Positions 1 to 6,403 of a DNA stretch of 18,557 nt are shown here, piece after piece. Below the pieces are notes generated by a model, which had not been told where the DNA came from, ran no database searches, and saw only the letters and a program-made list of their open reading frames with translations. The stretch's first letter is position 1. Every line of letters starts with the position of its first letter. The stretch is from Chloroflexota bacterium. Lineage in GTDB: Bacteria; Chloroflexota; Anaerolineae; Anaerolineales; Anaerolineaceae. The stretch spans positions 1 to 18,557 of the forward strand of contig JAEXTI010000320.1 in NCBI GenBank assembly GCA_023406965.1. Direction: 5' to 3'. Position numbers and translations under genes: made by a program.

Positions 1-30
1 TTCTCTGATGATTCTCCACATTGTACCAGA

Positions 31-78
31 GCAAAACAAAAGCGTTTTGCCCCCGGCTTTCGCCAGGGACAAAACGCT
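31..78 (-). terminator. Rho-independent terminator ending the cluster
   Basis: Two 17-nt arms at 41-57 and 62-78 enclose a 4-nt loop. Read on the minus strand, the loop is GAAA (a GNRA tetraloop). The two positions that differ between the arms become G-U wobbles, so the whole 17-bp stem can pair. It is followed at once by TTTGTTTTGC. A U-rich tail on the minus strand only, 60 nt after the rpsI stop, makes this the end of the operon. Confidence 0.95.
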
Positions 79-138
79 GTAAAGGCAGATTGGGGCATCT
101 GGCAAGAGGGCAATCCTCCTCTCCAGACATCCTCCGGA

Positions 139-537
139 TTAACGCTTGGTGTAGGTCGGGGCCTTGCGGGCGCGCTTGAGACCTGGCTTCTTGCGTTCCT
201 TGATGCGAGCATCGCGGGTCAAGAAACCGCCCTTGCGCAAAAGGGGCGTCATCTCGGTGCCGAACATTTTGACCAGCGCGCGGGCAACGCCCAACTGCAC
301 TGCATCGGTCTGCCCGGTCACGCCGCCGCCCTTCACCACCACGGTGATGTCCAGGCTCGAGCGATCCTGGCCCGAAGCCGCAACAGGAGCCAGAATGGCA
401 TCCACATCACCCAGGCGGGTAAAGTAGGCTTCACCCGGCTTATCATTGACGATAAACTTACCGTCCCCGCTCATCACACGGACGCGCGCGGAAGCTTCTT
501 TTCTGCGACCAATCCCTTCGTAATACTGAACGGACAT
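139..537 (-). CDS. rpsI: 30S ribosomal protein S9
   Basis: S9 is a late-assembling protein of the 30S head. Its basic C-terminal tail reaches the P-site tRNA anticodon stem. The 132-residue product starts MSVQYYEGIGRRKEA, the standard S9 opening, carries the glycine-rich VKGGGVTGQ segment near residues 68-76, and ends in the basic tail ending APTYTKR, where the terminal Lys-Arg is the conserved tRNA-contacting end. The length is normal for the family. The ATG lies about 10 nt after an AAGGAG ribosome binding site that overlaps the rplM stop codon, and only 15 nt separate the two genes, so L13 and S9 are very probably co-translated as in most bacteria. It is the last gene of the cluster; the terminator follows directly. 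Confidence 0.98.
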   Translation of the reverse strand: MSVQYYEGIGRRKEASARVRVMSGDGKFIVNDKPGEAYFTRLGDVDAILAPVAASGQDRSSLDITVVVKGGGVTGQTDAVQLGVARALVKMFGTEMTPLLRKGGFLTRDARIKERKKPGLKRARKAPTYTKR

Positions 538-552
538 ATAGCTTTCGCTCCT

Positions 553-984
553 TTATGCAACCGGCGTCGGGTTCTGAGCTTCGTGAGGATGCTCGCTCCC
601 GGCATAAATTTTCAATTTCTTAATCAGCTTGCGGCCCATCTTGTTATGGGGAAGCATACCCCAAACCGCGTCACGAATAACGCGATCGGGATAGGTCTGC
701 ATCTGGTCGCGCAGGCTGACGGTCTTCAACCCACCCGGATAACCCGTGTGGCGATGATAGAACTTGGTCGTCTCGCGCTTGTTGGTCAGGCGCAGCTTGG
801 AGGCGTTAACCACCACCACGAAGTCGCCCATGTCCACACCCGGGGTGTAGGTGGGCTTATGCTTGCCCAACAAGTATCGGGAAATCTGAGTCGCTAAGCG
901 TCCCAGCCCCTGATCGTCGGCATCCACCAGAATCCAATTGGCTTCTGGGGTGCCTTTTATAACAAACGTTTTCTCCACTGCCAT
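553..984 (-). CDS. rplM: 50S ribosomal protein L13
   Basis: L13 is an early-assembly protein of the large subunit that binds 23S rRNA directly. The 143-residue product has the usual landmarks in order: the WILVDADDQGLGRLAT segment near residues 17-32, the LLGKHKPTYTPGVDMGDFVVV region near 38-58, the TGYPGG motif and the GMLPHNKMGRKL signature near 109-120. Length is close to that of other bacterial L13 proteins. The ATG follows an AAGGTG ribosome binding site at good spacing. It lies 29 nt after truA and 15 nt before rpsI, in the paired L13-S9 arrangement found widely in bacteria. Identification is by recognition of the conserved sequence and is not in doubt. Confidence 0.98.
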   Translation of the reverse strand: MAVEKTFVIKGTPEANWILVDADDQGLGRLATQISRYLLGKHKPTYTPGVDMGDFVVVVNASKLRLTNKRETTKFYHRHTGYPGGLKTVSLRDQMQTYPDRVIRDAVWGMLPHNKMGRKLIKKLKIYAGSEHPHEAQNPTPVA

Positions 985-1013
985 AGTTTCACCTTACCCA
1001 AACTCTGTTCAGC

Positions 1014-1751
1014 TTAGATGCCATAGCGCACTTCCCAGAGTACCAGCCCCTGCGGGGCTGCCAAACCAGGAGGTAACGGTCGAGCTTGCAGGACTGCCTC
1101 TTCGATCGCTTCCAGACTCAACCGGTTCTGCCCGGCCTGTACCTGGATGTACACCAGGCGGCGTACCATGTGGTACAGAAAGGCATTGCCCCGGACTTCA
1201 AAGCGCAGTTCGTCCCCTTCGGCTTCCCAGCCGCAGGAGAAGATCACCCGCTCTGTGCTGCCACCGGCTCGCGGCGGATTACCAAATGCCGCGAAATCAT
1301 GCCGGCCCGTCAGCCGTTGGGCCGCCGCCTGGAGCAGGTCTAACCCAGGAGCGGGCCAGACGCGCCAGGCAAAGCGCTCGCGCAGCGGGTCGCGGTGGGG
1401 CGAAAGGTAGATCCGGTAGCGGTAGCAGCGTTCTCGCGCATCGTAGCGGGGATGAAAATCTTCCCCAACCACTTCGGCGCTCTTCACAGCCACATCTTCC
1501 GGCAGGTTCGCGTTCAAAGCCATCACCAACGCTTCGGTCGGATGCGGCCAATCCAAATCGAACTTCGCCACCTGCCCTGCCGCGTGTACGCCCGTATCCG
1601 TGCGCCCCGCCGACAGGATCGCTCGCCCACCCCAGTTCAACCCGCGTAACGCGGTTTCCACTTCGGCTTGAACGGTGCGATGCGTCCCTTGCCGCTGGAA
1701 TCCCTGAAAGTGCGTGCCATCGTAAGCAAGAATAACTTTGTAATGTGCCAT
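1014..1751 (-). CDS. truA: tRNA pseudouridine(38-40) synthase TruA
   Basis: TruA converts uridines 38, 39 and 40 of the tRNA anticodon stem-loop to pseudouridine. The catalytic motif GRTDTGVHA is present, with the nucleophilic aspartate at residue 52. The N-terminal segment KVILAYDGTHFQGFQRQ (residues 5-21) is also typical, and NAFLYHMVRR near the C-terminus is the conserved second-half motif. At 245 residues it has the normal length for the family. The ATG has no strong Shine-Dalgarno sequence. Instead the 20 nt before it can fold into a perfect 8-bp hairpin (1752-1771). The gene lies 38 nt after rplQ and 29 nt before rplM. This order is known elsewhere, for example in Firmicutes, where ECF transporter genes come between rplQ and truA; those are absent here. 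The start is chosen because translation from it gives the standard TruA beginning. Confidence 0.96.
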   Translation of the reverse strand: MAHYKVILAYDGTHFQGFQRQGTHRTVQAEVETALRGLNWGGRAILSAGRTDTGVHAAGQVAKFDLDWPHPTEALVMALNANLPEDVAVKSAEVVGEDFHPRYDARERCYRYRIYLSPHRDPLRERFAWRVWPAPGLDLLQAAAQRLTGRHDFAAFGNPPRAGGSTERVIFSCGWEAEGDELRFEVRGNAFLYHMVRRLVYIQVQAGQNRLSLEAIEEAVLQARPLPPGLAAPQGLVLWEVRYGI

Positions 1752-1771
1752 TCCGATCGCTTTCGATCGGA
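1752..1771 (-). promoter_or_regulatory. Perfect hairpin abutting the truA start codon
   Basis: An 8-bp perfect stem with a 4-nt loop (arms 1752-1759 and 1764-1771) ends directly against the truA ATG, in a place where a ribosome binding site would be expected. In the minus-strand RNA the loop is AAAG. It could hide or replace the initiation region. No U-tract follows, so it is not an intrinsic terminator. The structure is seen in the sequence; any regulatory role is inference. Confidence 0.5.
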
Positions 1772-1789
1772 TTTGCGCCGGAGAGGGGT

Positions 1790-2167
1790 TTAGCCCTCGA
1801 CCAGCTCGAGTAAGACCATCTCAGCCGCGTCCCCAAGGCGGGGAGTCAGGCGCAGCATGCGGGTGTAACCGCCGTTGCGATTGGCATAGCGCGGAGCGAT
1901 GTCATCGAACAGTTTACGCACCGCGGCGGCATTGCCCAATTGGGCGGCTGCCTGGCGGCGAGCGTTCACTTTACCCATTTCGGTGGCGCCGCTGCTGTTG
2001 CGGGCCAGGGTAATCAACCGTTCCGCGTCTCCGCGGATCGCCATAGCCTTGGCGCGGGTGGTCTGAATGCGCTCGTGTTCAAAAAGCTGCATGATCAGAT
2101 TCTTGCGCAAGCCAATGCGTTGATCTTTATTTCGTCCAAGTTTGTAACCAGCTACCTGGTGTCGCAT
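1790..2167 (-). CDS. rplQ: 50S ribosomal protein L17
   Basis: L17 binds 23S rRNA near the peptide exit side of the large subunit. The 125-residue product starts MRHQVAGYKLGRN and continues with the conserved LRKNLIMQLFEHERIQTT segment and the KAMAIRGDAERLITLA helix (about residues 40-55). It ends with the GGYTRMLRLTPRLGDAAEMVLLEL block that defines the family. Length matches the short, bacterial form. The ATG is served by GGAG about 9 nt upstream, inside the end of rpoA. The gap to rpoA is 6 nt, so the two are likely translated together, as in the alpha operon of most bacteria. Confidence 0.98.
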   Translation of the reverse strand: MRHQVAGYKLGRNKDQRIGLRKNLIMQLFEHERIQTTRAKAMAIRGDAERLITLARNSSGATEMGKVNARRQAAAQLGNAAAVRKLFDDIAPRYANRNGGYTRMLRLTPRLGDAAEMVLLELVEG

Positions 2168-2173
2168 AAGTGC

Positions 2174-3139
2174 TTACTCCACAGTTTTTTCGTCGTGAAG
2201 GAAACCCTTCTCGACCATCTTTTGGCGTAGTTCGTCCAGGCTCTTCTCGCCAAAGTTGCGAATCGACATCACAGCCTCATCGCCCTTCTCGAGCAGGTCC
2301 AGAACATCCCCAACCGTCGTAATGCCTGTGCGCTTCAATGAATTGAAGACGCGCACCGAGAGATCGAGGTTTTCAATCGGCGTCTCAGCCGCTTCACTGG
2401 TCAGGCGGGAGCCCACCACTTCCTTCTCAATCCCAACCACCAGGCTCTCTTCGCTGATGCCAGCCACGAAACGCAGGTGATCGATCAAGATCTTCGAAGA
2501 AGTGCTCAGCGCCGTCTCCGGACCGATGGTCCCATCACTCCAGATTTCCATGATCAGGCGGTCGTAGTTGGTATTCTGACCAACGCGCGCGGGCACCACC
2601 GACCAGTTCACCTTCTTGATGGGGCTATAGATCGCGTCCACGGGTAATTCGCCAATGGGCAGGCGACCACTGCGCTCAGAAGCGGGAGAATACCCACGTC
2701 CGCGCCCAACGGTCATATCAATTTCGAGACGTGTGTTCGGATCGTCCACTGTAAACAGGTACAAATCCGGATTGACGATCTCTACCTCCGCCGGAACCTG
2801 GATATCTGCTGCCGTCACGACGCCTTCGCCGCGAACGTCCAGATGCAGGTGCGAAGATTCTACATCGTGAAGCATCAGGCGCAACTGCTTGATCTGCAGC
2901 GTCACCTGAATTACGTCTTCACGCACGCCCGGAATGTCGCTGAACTCATGCAGGACATCCGAAATGCGCACCGACGTAACTGCCGCACCATCCAGGGAGG
3001 AGAGCAGAACCCGCCGCAGCGCGTTTCCGAGCGTGACACCATACCCGCCTTCCAGCGGGCCGATCACGAACTTGCCATAGTTGCGAGCTTCGGCTTCTCG
3101 TTCAACTTTCGGCGTTACCATATTACTTAGTGCAGCCAC
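2174..3139 (-). CDS. rpoA: DNA-directed RNA polymerase subunit alpha
   Basis: Alpha forms the dimer that nucleates RNA polymerase assembly and contacts UP elements and activators. Residues from about 15 to 240 form the N-terminal dimerisation domain, with the conserved GGYGVTLGNALRRVLLSS block near 31-48. A short linker leads to the C-terminal domain at about 255-321. There R263, N266 and K269 align with the DNA-contacting residues of the E. coli domain (R265, N268, K271), and the NFGEKSLDEL helix follows at 295-304. The start is GTG at 3139: an AAGGGG ribosome binding site lies about 8 nt upstream, whereas the in-frame ATG six codons later has no such site. A small hairpin (3156-3173) sits in the 48-nt gap after rpsD. 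Length is normal. Confidence 0.97.
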   Translation of the reverse strand: MAALSNMVTPKVEREAEARNYGKFVIGPLEGGYGVTLGNALRRVLLSSLDGAAVTSVRISDVLHEFSDIPGVREDVIQVTLQIKQLRLMLHDVESSHLHLDVRGEGVVTAADIQVPAEVEIVNPDLYLFTVDDPNTRLEIDMTVGRGRGYSPASERSGRLPIGELPVDAIYSPIKKVNWSVVPARVGQNTNYDRLIMEIWSDGTIGPETALSTSSKILIDHLRFVAGISEESLVVGIEKEVVGSRLTSEAAETPIENLDLSVRVFNSLKRTGITTVGDVLDLLEKGDEAVMSIRNFGEKSLDELRQKMVEKGFLHDEKTVE

Positions 3140-3155
3140 GTGTCACCCCTTCCCG

Positions 3156-3173
3156 AGATCCCTCGAGGAATCT
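3156..3173 (-). promoter_or_regulatory. Small hairpin upstream of the rpoA ribosome binding site
   Basis: Arms at 3156-3162 and 3167-3173 pair over 7 bp on the minus strand, one pair being a G-U wobble, around a TCGA loop. The hairpin sits in the rpsD-rpoA gap just before the AAGGGG site of the GTG start. It has no U-tract. Structure is seen; function is unknown. Confidence 0.4.
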
Positions 3174-3187
3174 GGATCTGTTGGTGT

Positions 3188-3826
3188 TTAGCGCGAGTAG
3201 TACTCGACGATTAATTGCTCGTTCAAATTGCCGTCGATCTCAGAGCGATCCGGCACCCGCAGAACGCGGCCCGTCAGCGCCTTGCCGTCCCGGTCGATCC
3301 AGGAGGGGAAGGAGCGCTTATCAACCACATCCAGCAGTTCTTTGAAATAGGTGTTCTGGCGGGCGGACTCTTTGACCGTCAGCACATCGCCGGGGCGAAG
3401 AATCATCGAAGCGATGTCGGCGCGTTTACCATTCACCTGCAAGTGACCGTGGTTCACCAGTTGGCGCGCCTGCGCGCGATCAACAGCAAAACCGAGGCGG
3501 TACACAACATTGTCCAAGCGCAGCTCAAGGGTTTGCAGCAGCACCAAACCGGTCATACCGGTCGTGCGGCGCGCAATCCCAAAGTAGCGGCGGAACTGGC
3601 GTTCGAAAACGCCGTAAACGCGGCGCGCTCTCTGCTTGGCGCGCAGCTGGCGAGCGTAGTCCGACTCGCGCTCACTGCGGCCTTGCTTGTTGCGGCCGTG
3701 CTGACCAGGGGCGTAACCGCGCTTTTCGAAGGAACACTTCGGACCATAGCAGCGCTCGCCCTTCAGGAACAACTTTTCACCTTCTCGCCGGCATAGTTTA
3801 CATACCGGACCCGTATACTTTCCCAT
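3188..3826 (-). CDS. rpsD: 30S ribosomal protein S4
   Basis: S4 is a primary 16S rRNA-binding protein that starts 30S body assembly and takes part in decoding fidelity. The 212-residue product begins MGKYTGPVCKLCRREG and carries four cysteines, C9, C12, C26 and C31, in the zinc-binding pattern of the C+ form of S4. The S4 RNA-binding fold covers roughly residues 100-165, with the RLDNVVYRLGFA motif followed by ARQLVNHGHLQVNG. In many bacteria S4 is the repressor of its own operon. No such site can be proved here, but the rpsM-rpsK gap upstream is structured. It lies 18 nt after rpsK and 48 nt before rpoA. Confidence 0.98.
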   Translation of the reverse strand: MGKYTGPVCKLCRREGEKLFLKGERCYGPKCSFEKRGYAPGQHGRNKQGRSERESDYARQLRAKQRARRVYGVFERQFRRYFGIARRTTGMTGLVLLQTLELRLDNVVYRLGFAVDRAQARQLVNHGHLQVNGKRADIASMILRPGDVLTVKESARQNTYFKELLDVVDKRSFPSWIDRDGKALTGRVLRVPDRSEIDGNLNEQLIVEYYSR

Positions 3827-3844
3827 ATCCGTACCCTCTCTTCT

Positions 3845-4249
3845 TTACACGCGGCGTTTCTTGGGCGGGCGGCAGCCATTGTGGGCAACCGGCGTCACAT
3901 CAGAAATCGAGCGCACCTTAATCCCCAGCGACTGCACCGCGCGGATGGCGGATTCGCGGCCAGGACCAGGGCCCTTTACGATCAGGTCTGCTTCTTGCAA
4001 ACCCATCGACATGGCAGCCTTCAGCGCCTGTTCCGCGGCCAAACGAGCCGCAAACGGCGTGCTCTTGCGCGAGCCTTTATACCCCGCCGAGCCAGAGCTG
4101 CCCCAGCAGACGGTATTCCCCTGCTGGTCTGTGATCGTGATGATCGTGTTGTTGAAAGAGGCAAAGATATGAATCTCGCCTGACGTCACCGTGCGCTTCA
4201 CCTTCTTGGTGGAGCCGCCACGACGTGTCGACCGAACATTTTGTGCCAT
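3845..4249 (-). CDS. rpsK: 30S ribosomal protein S11
   Basis: S11 is part of the 30S platform, near the mRNA Shine-Dalgarno helix. The 134-residue product has a basic N-terminal tail (about residues 1-20), then [18 protein letters not shown], the [19 protein letters not shown] block and the [14 protein letters not shown] motif. It ends [12 protein letters not shown], the family signature, whose Asn-Gly pair is a known isoaspartate site in E. coli S11. The residue before HNG is alanine rather than the more usual proline. The ATG follows AGGAAGG at good spacing. The upstream 117-nt gap to rpsM is long for this cluster and contains an 8-bp perfect inverted repeat. Confidence 0.98.
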   Translation of the reverse strand: MAQNVRSTRRGGSTKKVKRTVTSGEIHIFASFNNTIITITDQQGNTVCWGSSGSAGYKGSRKSTPFAARLAAEQALKAAMSMGLQEADLIVKGPGPGRESAIRAVQSLGIKVRSISDVTPVAHNGCRPPKKRRV

Positions 4250-4307
4250 ACAACCTTCCTGTTTACGTTACGTCCAGAAATTGGCAAGCAACACCCATCC
4301 AGGAGGA

Positions 4308-4350
4308 GGCCAGGCGGCCGCAGGGGAGAGGAACCCCAATTTGCCTGGCC
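4308..4350 (-). promoter_or_regulatory. Structured intergenic element between rpsM and rpsK
   Basis: The 117-nt gap 4250-4366 holds a perfect 8-bp inverted repeat, GGCCAGGC at 4308-4315 with GCCTGGCC at 4343-4350. Inside it is a second short stem, GGGG at 4323-4326 with CCCC at 4334-4337. No U-tract follows on the minus strand, so it does not look like a terminator. It is a candidate RNA element controlling rpsK and rpsD, or a site that separates rpsM from rpsK; both readings are inference. Confidence 0.45.
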
Positions 4351-4366
4351 AACCCCCGAACAGGAT

Positions 4367-4753
4367 TTACTTCTTGCCGCCCCGGCGGCGTCCGCGACCG
4401 GCCACCGTCTTCTTGGGGCCTTTGCGCGTCCGGGAATTGGTGCGGGTGCGCTGTCCGTGCGCCGGCAAATTGCGCCGGTGCCGCAGGCCGCGGTAACACC
4501 CGATCTCGATCAGCCGCTTAATGTTCATTTGAACTTCGCGGCGCAGATCACCTTCTACTTTGTAGTTCTTGGAGATAAAGTCGCGCAGCGCGTTGACTTC
4601 GTTCTCGGCAAGATCTTTCACCCGAATATCCGGGTTTACATTGGTAGCAGCCAGAATCGTCCTGGCGCGTGTTGGGCCAACACCAAAGATGTATTGCAGC
4701 CCAATTTCGACCCGCTTGTTGCGCGGAAGATCAACACCTTCAATACGTGCCAT
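4367..4753 (-). CDS. rpsM: 30S ribosomal protein S13
   Basis: S13 sits at the top of the 30S head, contacts the P-site tRNA with its C-terminal tail and forms intersubunit bridges. The 128-residue product begins [19 protein letters not shown] and has the helix-turn-helix-like [11 protein letters not shown] segment near residues 24-34. The core ends with [22 protein letters not shown] near 85-106, the hallmark of the family, and a very basic tail ends RGRRRGGKK. Its ATG is only 5 nt after the rpmJ stop with a weak AGGA site, so it is probably translated by coupling to rpmJ. Confidence 0.98.
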   Translation of the reverse strand: MARIEGVDLPRNKRVEIGLQYIFGVGPTRARTILAATNVNPDIRVKDLAENEVNALRDFISKNYKVEGDLRREVQMNIKRLIEIGCYRGLRHRRNLPAHGQRTRTNSRTRKGPKKTVAGRGRRRGGKK

Positions 4754-4758
4754 ATTTC

Positions 4759-4872
4759 CTACCCTTGCCGCTGTTTATGCTTAGGATTTTCGCAGATCAC
4801 ATACAGGAGCTTACCCCGTTTGACGATCTTGCACTTCGCGCAGCGCTTCTTAATGGATGGTGAAACCTTCAT
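4759..4872 (-). CDS. rpmJ: 50S ribosomal protein L36 (zinc-binding form)
   Basis: L36 is the smallest ribosomal protein and binds 23S rRNA in the large subunit. Translating the minus strand from the ATG at 4872 to the TAG at 4759 gives 37 residues, beginning [15 protein letters not shown] and ending [10 protein letters not shown], which is a complete standard L36. C11, C14, C27 and H32 are the zinc ligands of the C+ form. A strong AAGGAG site lies 9 nt before the ATG. The gene is the first of the alpha cluster and follows a candidate promoter at 4921-4949. infA, commonly found just before rpmJ, is absent here. Confidence 0.97.
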   Translation of the reverse strand: MKVSPSIKKRCAKCKIVKRGKLLYVICENPKHKQRQG

Positions 4873-4920
4873 TCGATCGAACTCCTTCAACATAATTGCA
4901 ACACACAAGCCGAAGTTTCC

Positions 4921-4949
4921 ATTATACTTGCTGTTGCTCTTTCCGTCTA
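4921..4949 (-). promoter_or_regulatory. Candidate internal promoter for the alpha cluster
   Basis: On the minus strand a perfect -10 box TATAAT (4921-4926) is separated by exactly 17 nt from TAGACG (4944-4949), which matches the TTGACA -35 consensus at four of six positions. It lies in the 92-nt map-rpmJ gap and would start an mRNA near 4914, about 40 nt before rpmJ. The same TCTAGACG sequence forms the -35 region of the candidate rplC promoter at 16739-16767. Confidence 0.75.
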
Positions 4950-4964
4950 GACCCAGACCTTCTT

Positions 4965-5741
4965 TCAGTCTGCCGTCGTCAGGATCACCGGCCCGCTCTC
5001 CGTTACGGCCACCGAATGCTCAAAATGCGCGGTGGGCCTTCCGTCTGCTGAGGCCACAGTCCATTCATCCGCCAGGACGCGCGTGTGAGGCGATTTCATC
5101 AGAACCATCGGCTCCAACGCAATCGTCATCCCCGCCTTCAGGATCATTCCCTTGCCTGGCACACCGTAATTGGGCACCTGGGGGCCTTCGTGCATGGCCC
5201 GCCCCACCCCATGTCCGGTGTATTCGCGCACAACCTGGAGGCCCCGGCTCTCAACATACTGCTGGATGGCAGCCGAAACATCTCCAATCCGGTTGTCTAC
5301 GCGCATCATCTCAATACCCGCGTAAAGCGCGCCTTCGGTCACTTCCAACAACCGCTTTACATCCGGCGCAACCTCTCCGACGGGCGCGGTGAACGCAGAA
5401 TCGGCCACAAAACCTTCGAACACCGTTCCGCAATCCACCGAAACAATATCGCCTTCCTTCAACTTGCGTCCCTTGCTCGGAATCCCGTGCACCAGTTCAG
5501 CGTTCACGCTCACGCATGTGCTGGCCGGATAAGGATACGCCCCGGGATAATTCTTGAAAGGCGAGTACACACCATACTTCTTCAGTACTTCCTCGGCAGC
5601 CGCGTTGACATCCGCAGTCGACGCGCCCGGGCGGATGGCCGCCCGCGCTGCGGCCAGAGCCTCGGCGTTAATCCGCCCGGCCTGCCGCATCACAGCGAGT
5701 TCCTGCTCTGTCTTAATCGAGACTTGCCGATCCCAGCTCAT
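4965..5741 (-). CDS. map: Type I methionine aminopeptidase
   Basis: The enzyme removes the initiator methionine from nascent proteins in the cytoplasm and needs two divalent metal ions. All five metal ligands of the family are in place: D103 in SVDCG, D114 in VADSA, H177 in TGHGVGR, E210 in ALEPM and E241 in HFEHSV. The substrate-side histidine is H85 in ELVHGIP. At 258 residues it is a compact type Ia enzyme without the N-terminal zinc-finger or SH3-binding extension seen in some relatives. Its ATG is 1 nt after the adk stop, so translation is likely coupled. The 3' side opens into the 92-nt gap with the candidate promoter for rpmJ and the alpha genes. Confidence 0.97.
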   Translation of the reverse strand: MSWDRQVSIKTEQELAVMRQAGRINAEALAAARAAIRPGASTADVNAAAEEVLKKYGVYSPFKNYPGAYPYPASTCVSVNAELVHGIPSKGRKLKEGDIVSVDCGTVFEGFVADSAFTAPVGEVAPDVKRLLEVTEGALYAGIEMMRVDNRIGDVSAAIQQYVESRGLQVVREYTGHGVGRAMHEGPQVPNYGVPGKGMILKAGMTIALEPMVLMKSPHTRVLADEWTVASADGRPTAHFEHSVAVTESGPVILTTAD

Positions 5742-5742
5742 C

Positions 5743-6399
5743 TTACGCGACCTTTCGAATTGCCGCCAGCATCAACTTGCCGACCTCTTCGATCGACTGA
5801 GTGCCGTCGACTTCCGCCAGCACGCCCAAATTGCGATAGTACGCAATCAACGGAGCGGTCTGCTCGCCGTAAACCCGGATGCGGCGTTCCACCGTCTCCG
5901 ATTTGTCGTCGTCACGCTGGATCAGCGCGGCGCCGTCGGCGTCACATACGCCCGCCTGGGTCGGCGGATTGAACTTCTCATGGTACACGCGCCCGCAGGT
6001 CGGGCAAGTCCAGCGACCGCAAAGCCGTTCGATCAACACCTCGGCCGGAACCGAGATATACGGCACGCAGTCCACCTTCGAGCCCAATCCTTTGAGCATA
6101 GCGCCCAGCGCTTCGGCCTGGGCCGGGGTGCGCGGAAAACCATCCAGCAGCACGCCCTTTTCACAGTCCGGCCGGCTGATGCGGTCTTTCACCATCGCAA
6201 TGGTGACGTCATCCGGCACCAGCTCGCCGCGGTCCATGAAACCCTTGGCCAGCTTGCCCAGCTCGGTCTGGTTTTTCAGGTTCTCGCGGAACAAATCGCC
6301 CGAAGAAACGTGCATCAGCCCGAATTCTTTGGCAATGATCTGCGCCTGAGTGCCTTTACCCGCGCCCGGAGGGCCTAACAAAACGATATACGTAGCCAT
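5743..6399 (-). CDS. adk: Adenylate kinase (zinc-binding, long LID)
   Basis: The enzyme interconverts ATP plus AMP with two ADP and balances the adenylate pool in the cytoplasm. The P-loop GPPGAGKGT is at residues 9-17, the AMP-binding region follows (VSSGDLFR near 31-38), and the DGFPR motif is at 86-90. The LID domain at about 125-165 carries C132, C135, C152 and D155. This is the Cys-Cys-Cys-Asp structural zinc site known from Gram-positive and other adenylate kinases. The downstream arginines of the LID/core hinge (RRIRVY) are present. Length is 218 residues, normal for the long form. It lies 4 nt after secY and 1 nt before map, the standard spc order. Confidence 0.98.
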   Translation of the reverse strand: MATYIVLLGPPGAGKGTQAQIIAKEFGLMHVSSGDLFRENLKNQTELGKLAKGFMDRGELVPDDVTIAMVKDRISRPDCEKGVLLDGFPRTPAQAEALGAMLKGLGSKVDCVPYISVPAEVLIERLCGRWTCPTCGRVYHEKFNPPTQAGVCDADGAALIQRDDDKSETVERRIRVYGEQTAPLIAYYRNLGVLAEVDGTQSIEEVGKLMLAAIRKVA

Positions 6400-6403
6400 G
6401 CGC

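Noticed and set aside
86..101. A 5-bp inverted repeat (CAGAT with ATCTG) between rpsI and the terminator
   Set aside because: Too short to separate from chance; the strong terminator at 31-78 explains the end of the operon.
4241..5392. A 383-codon open frame on the plus strand over rpsM, rpmJ and map
   Set aside because: It covers three genuine genes and a promoter gap on the other strand, its product is low in recognisable features, and nothing suggests plus-strand transcription.
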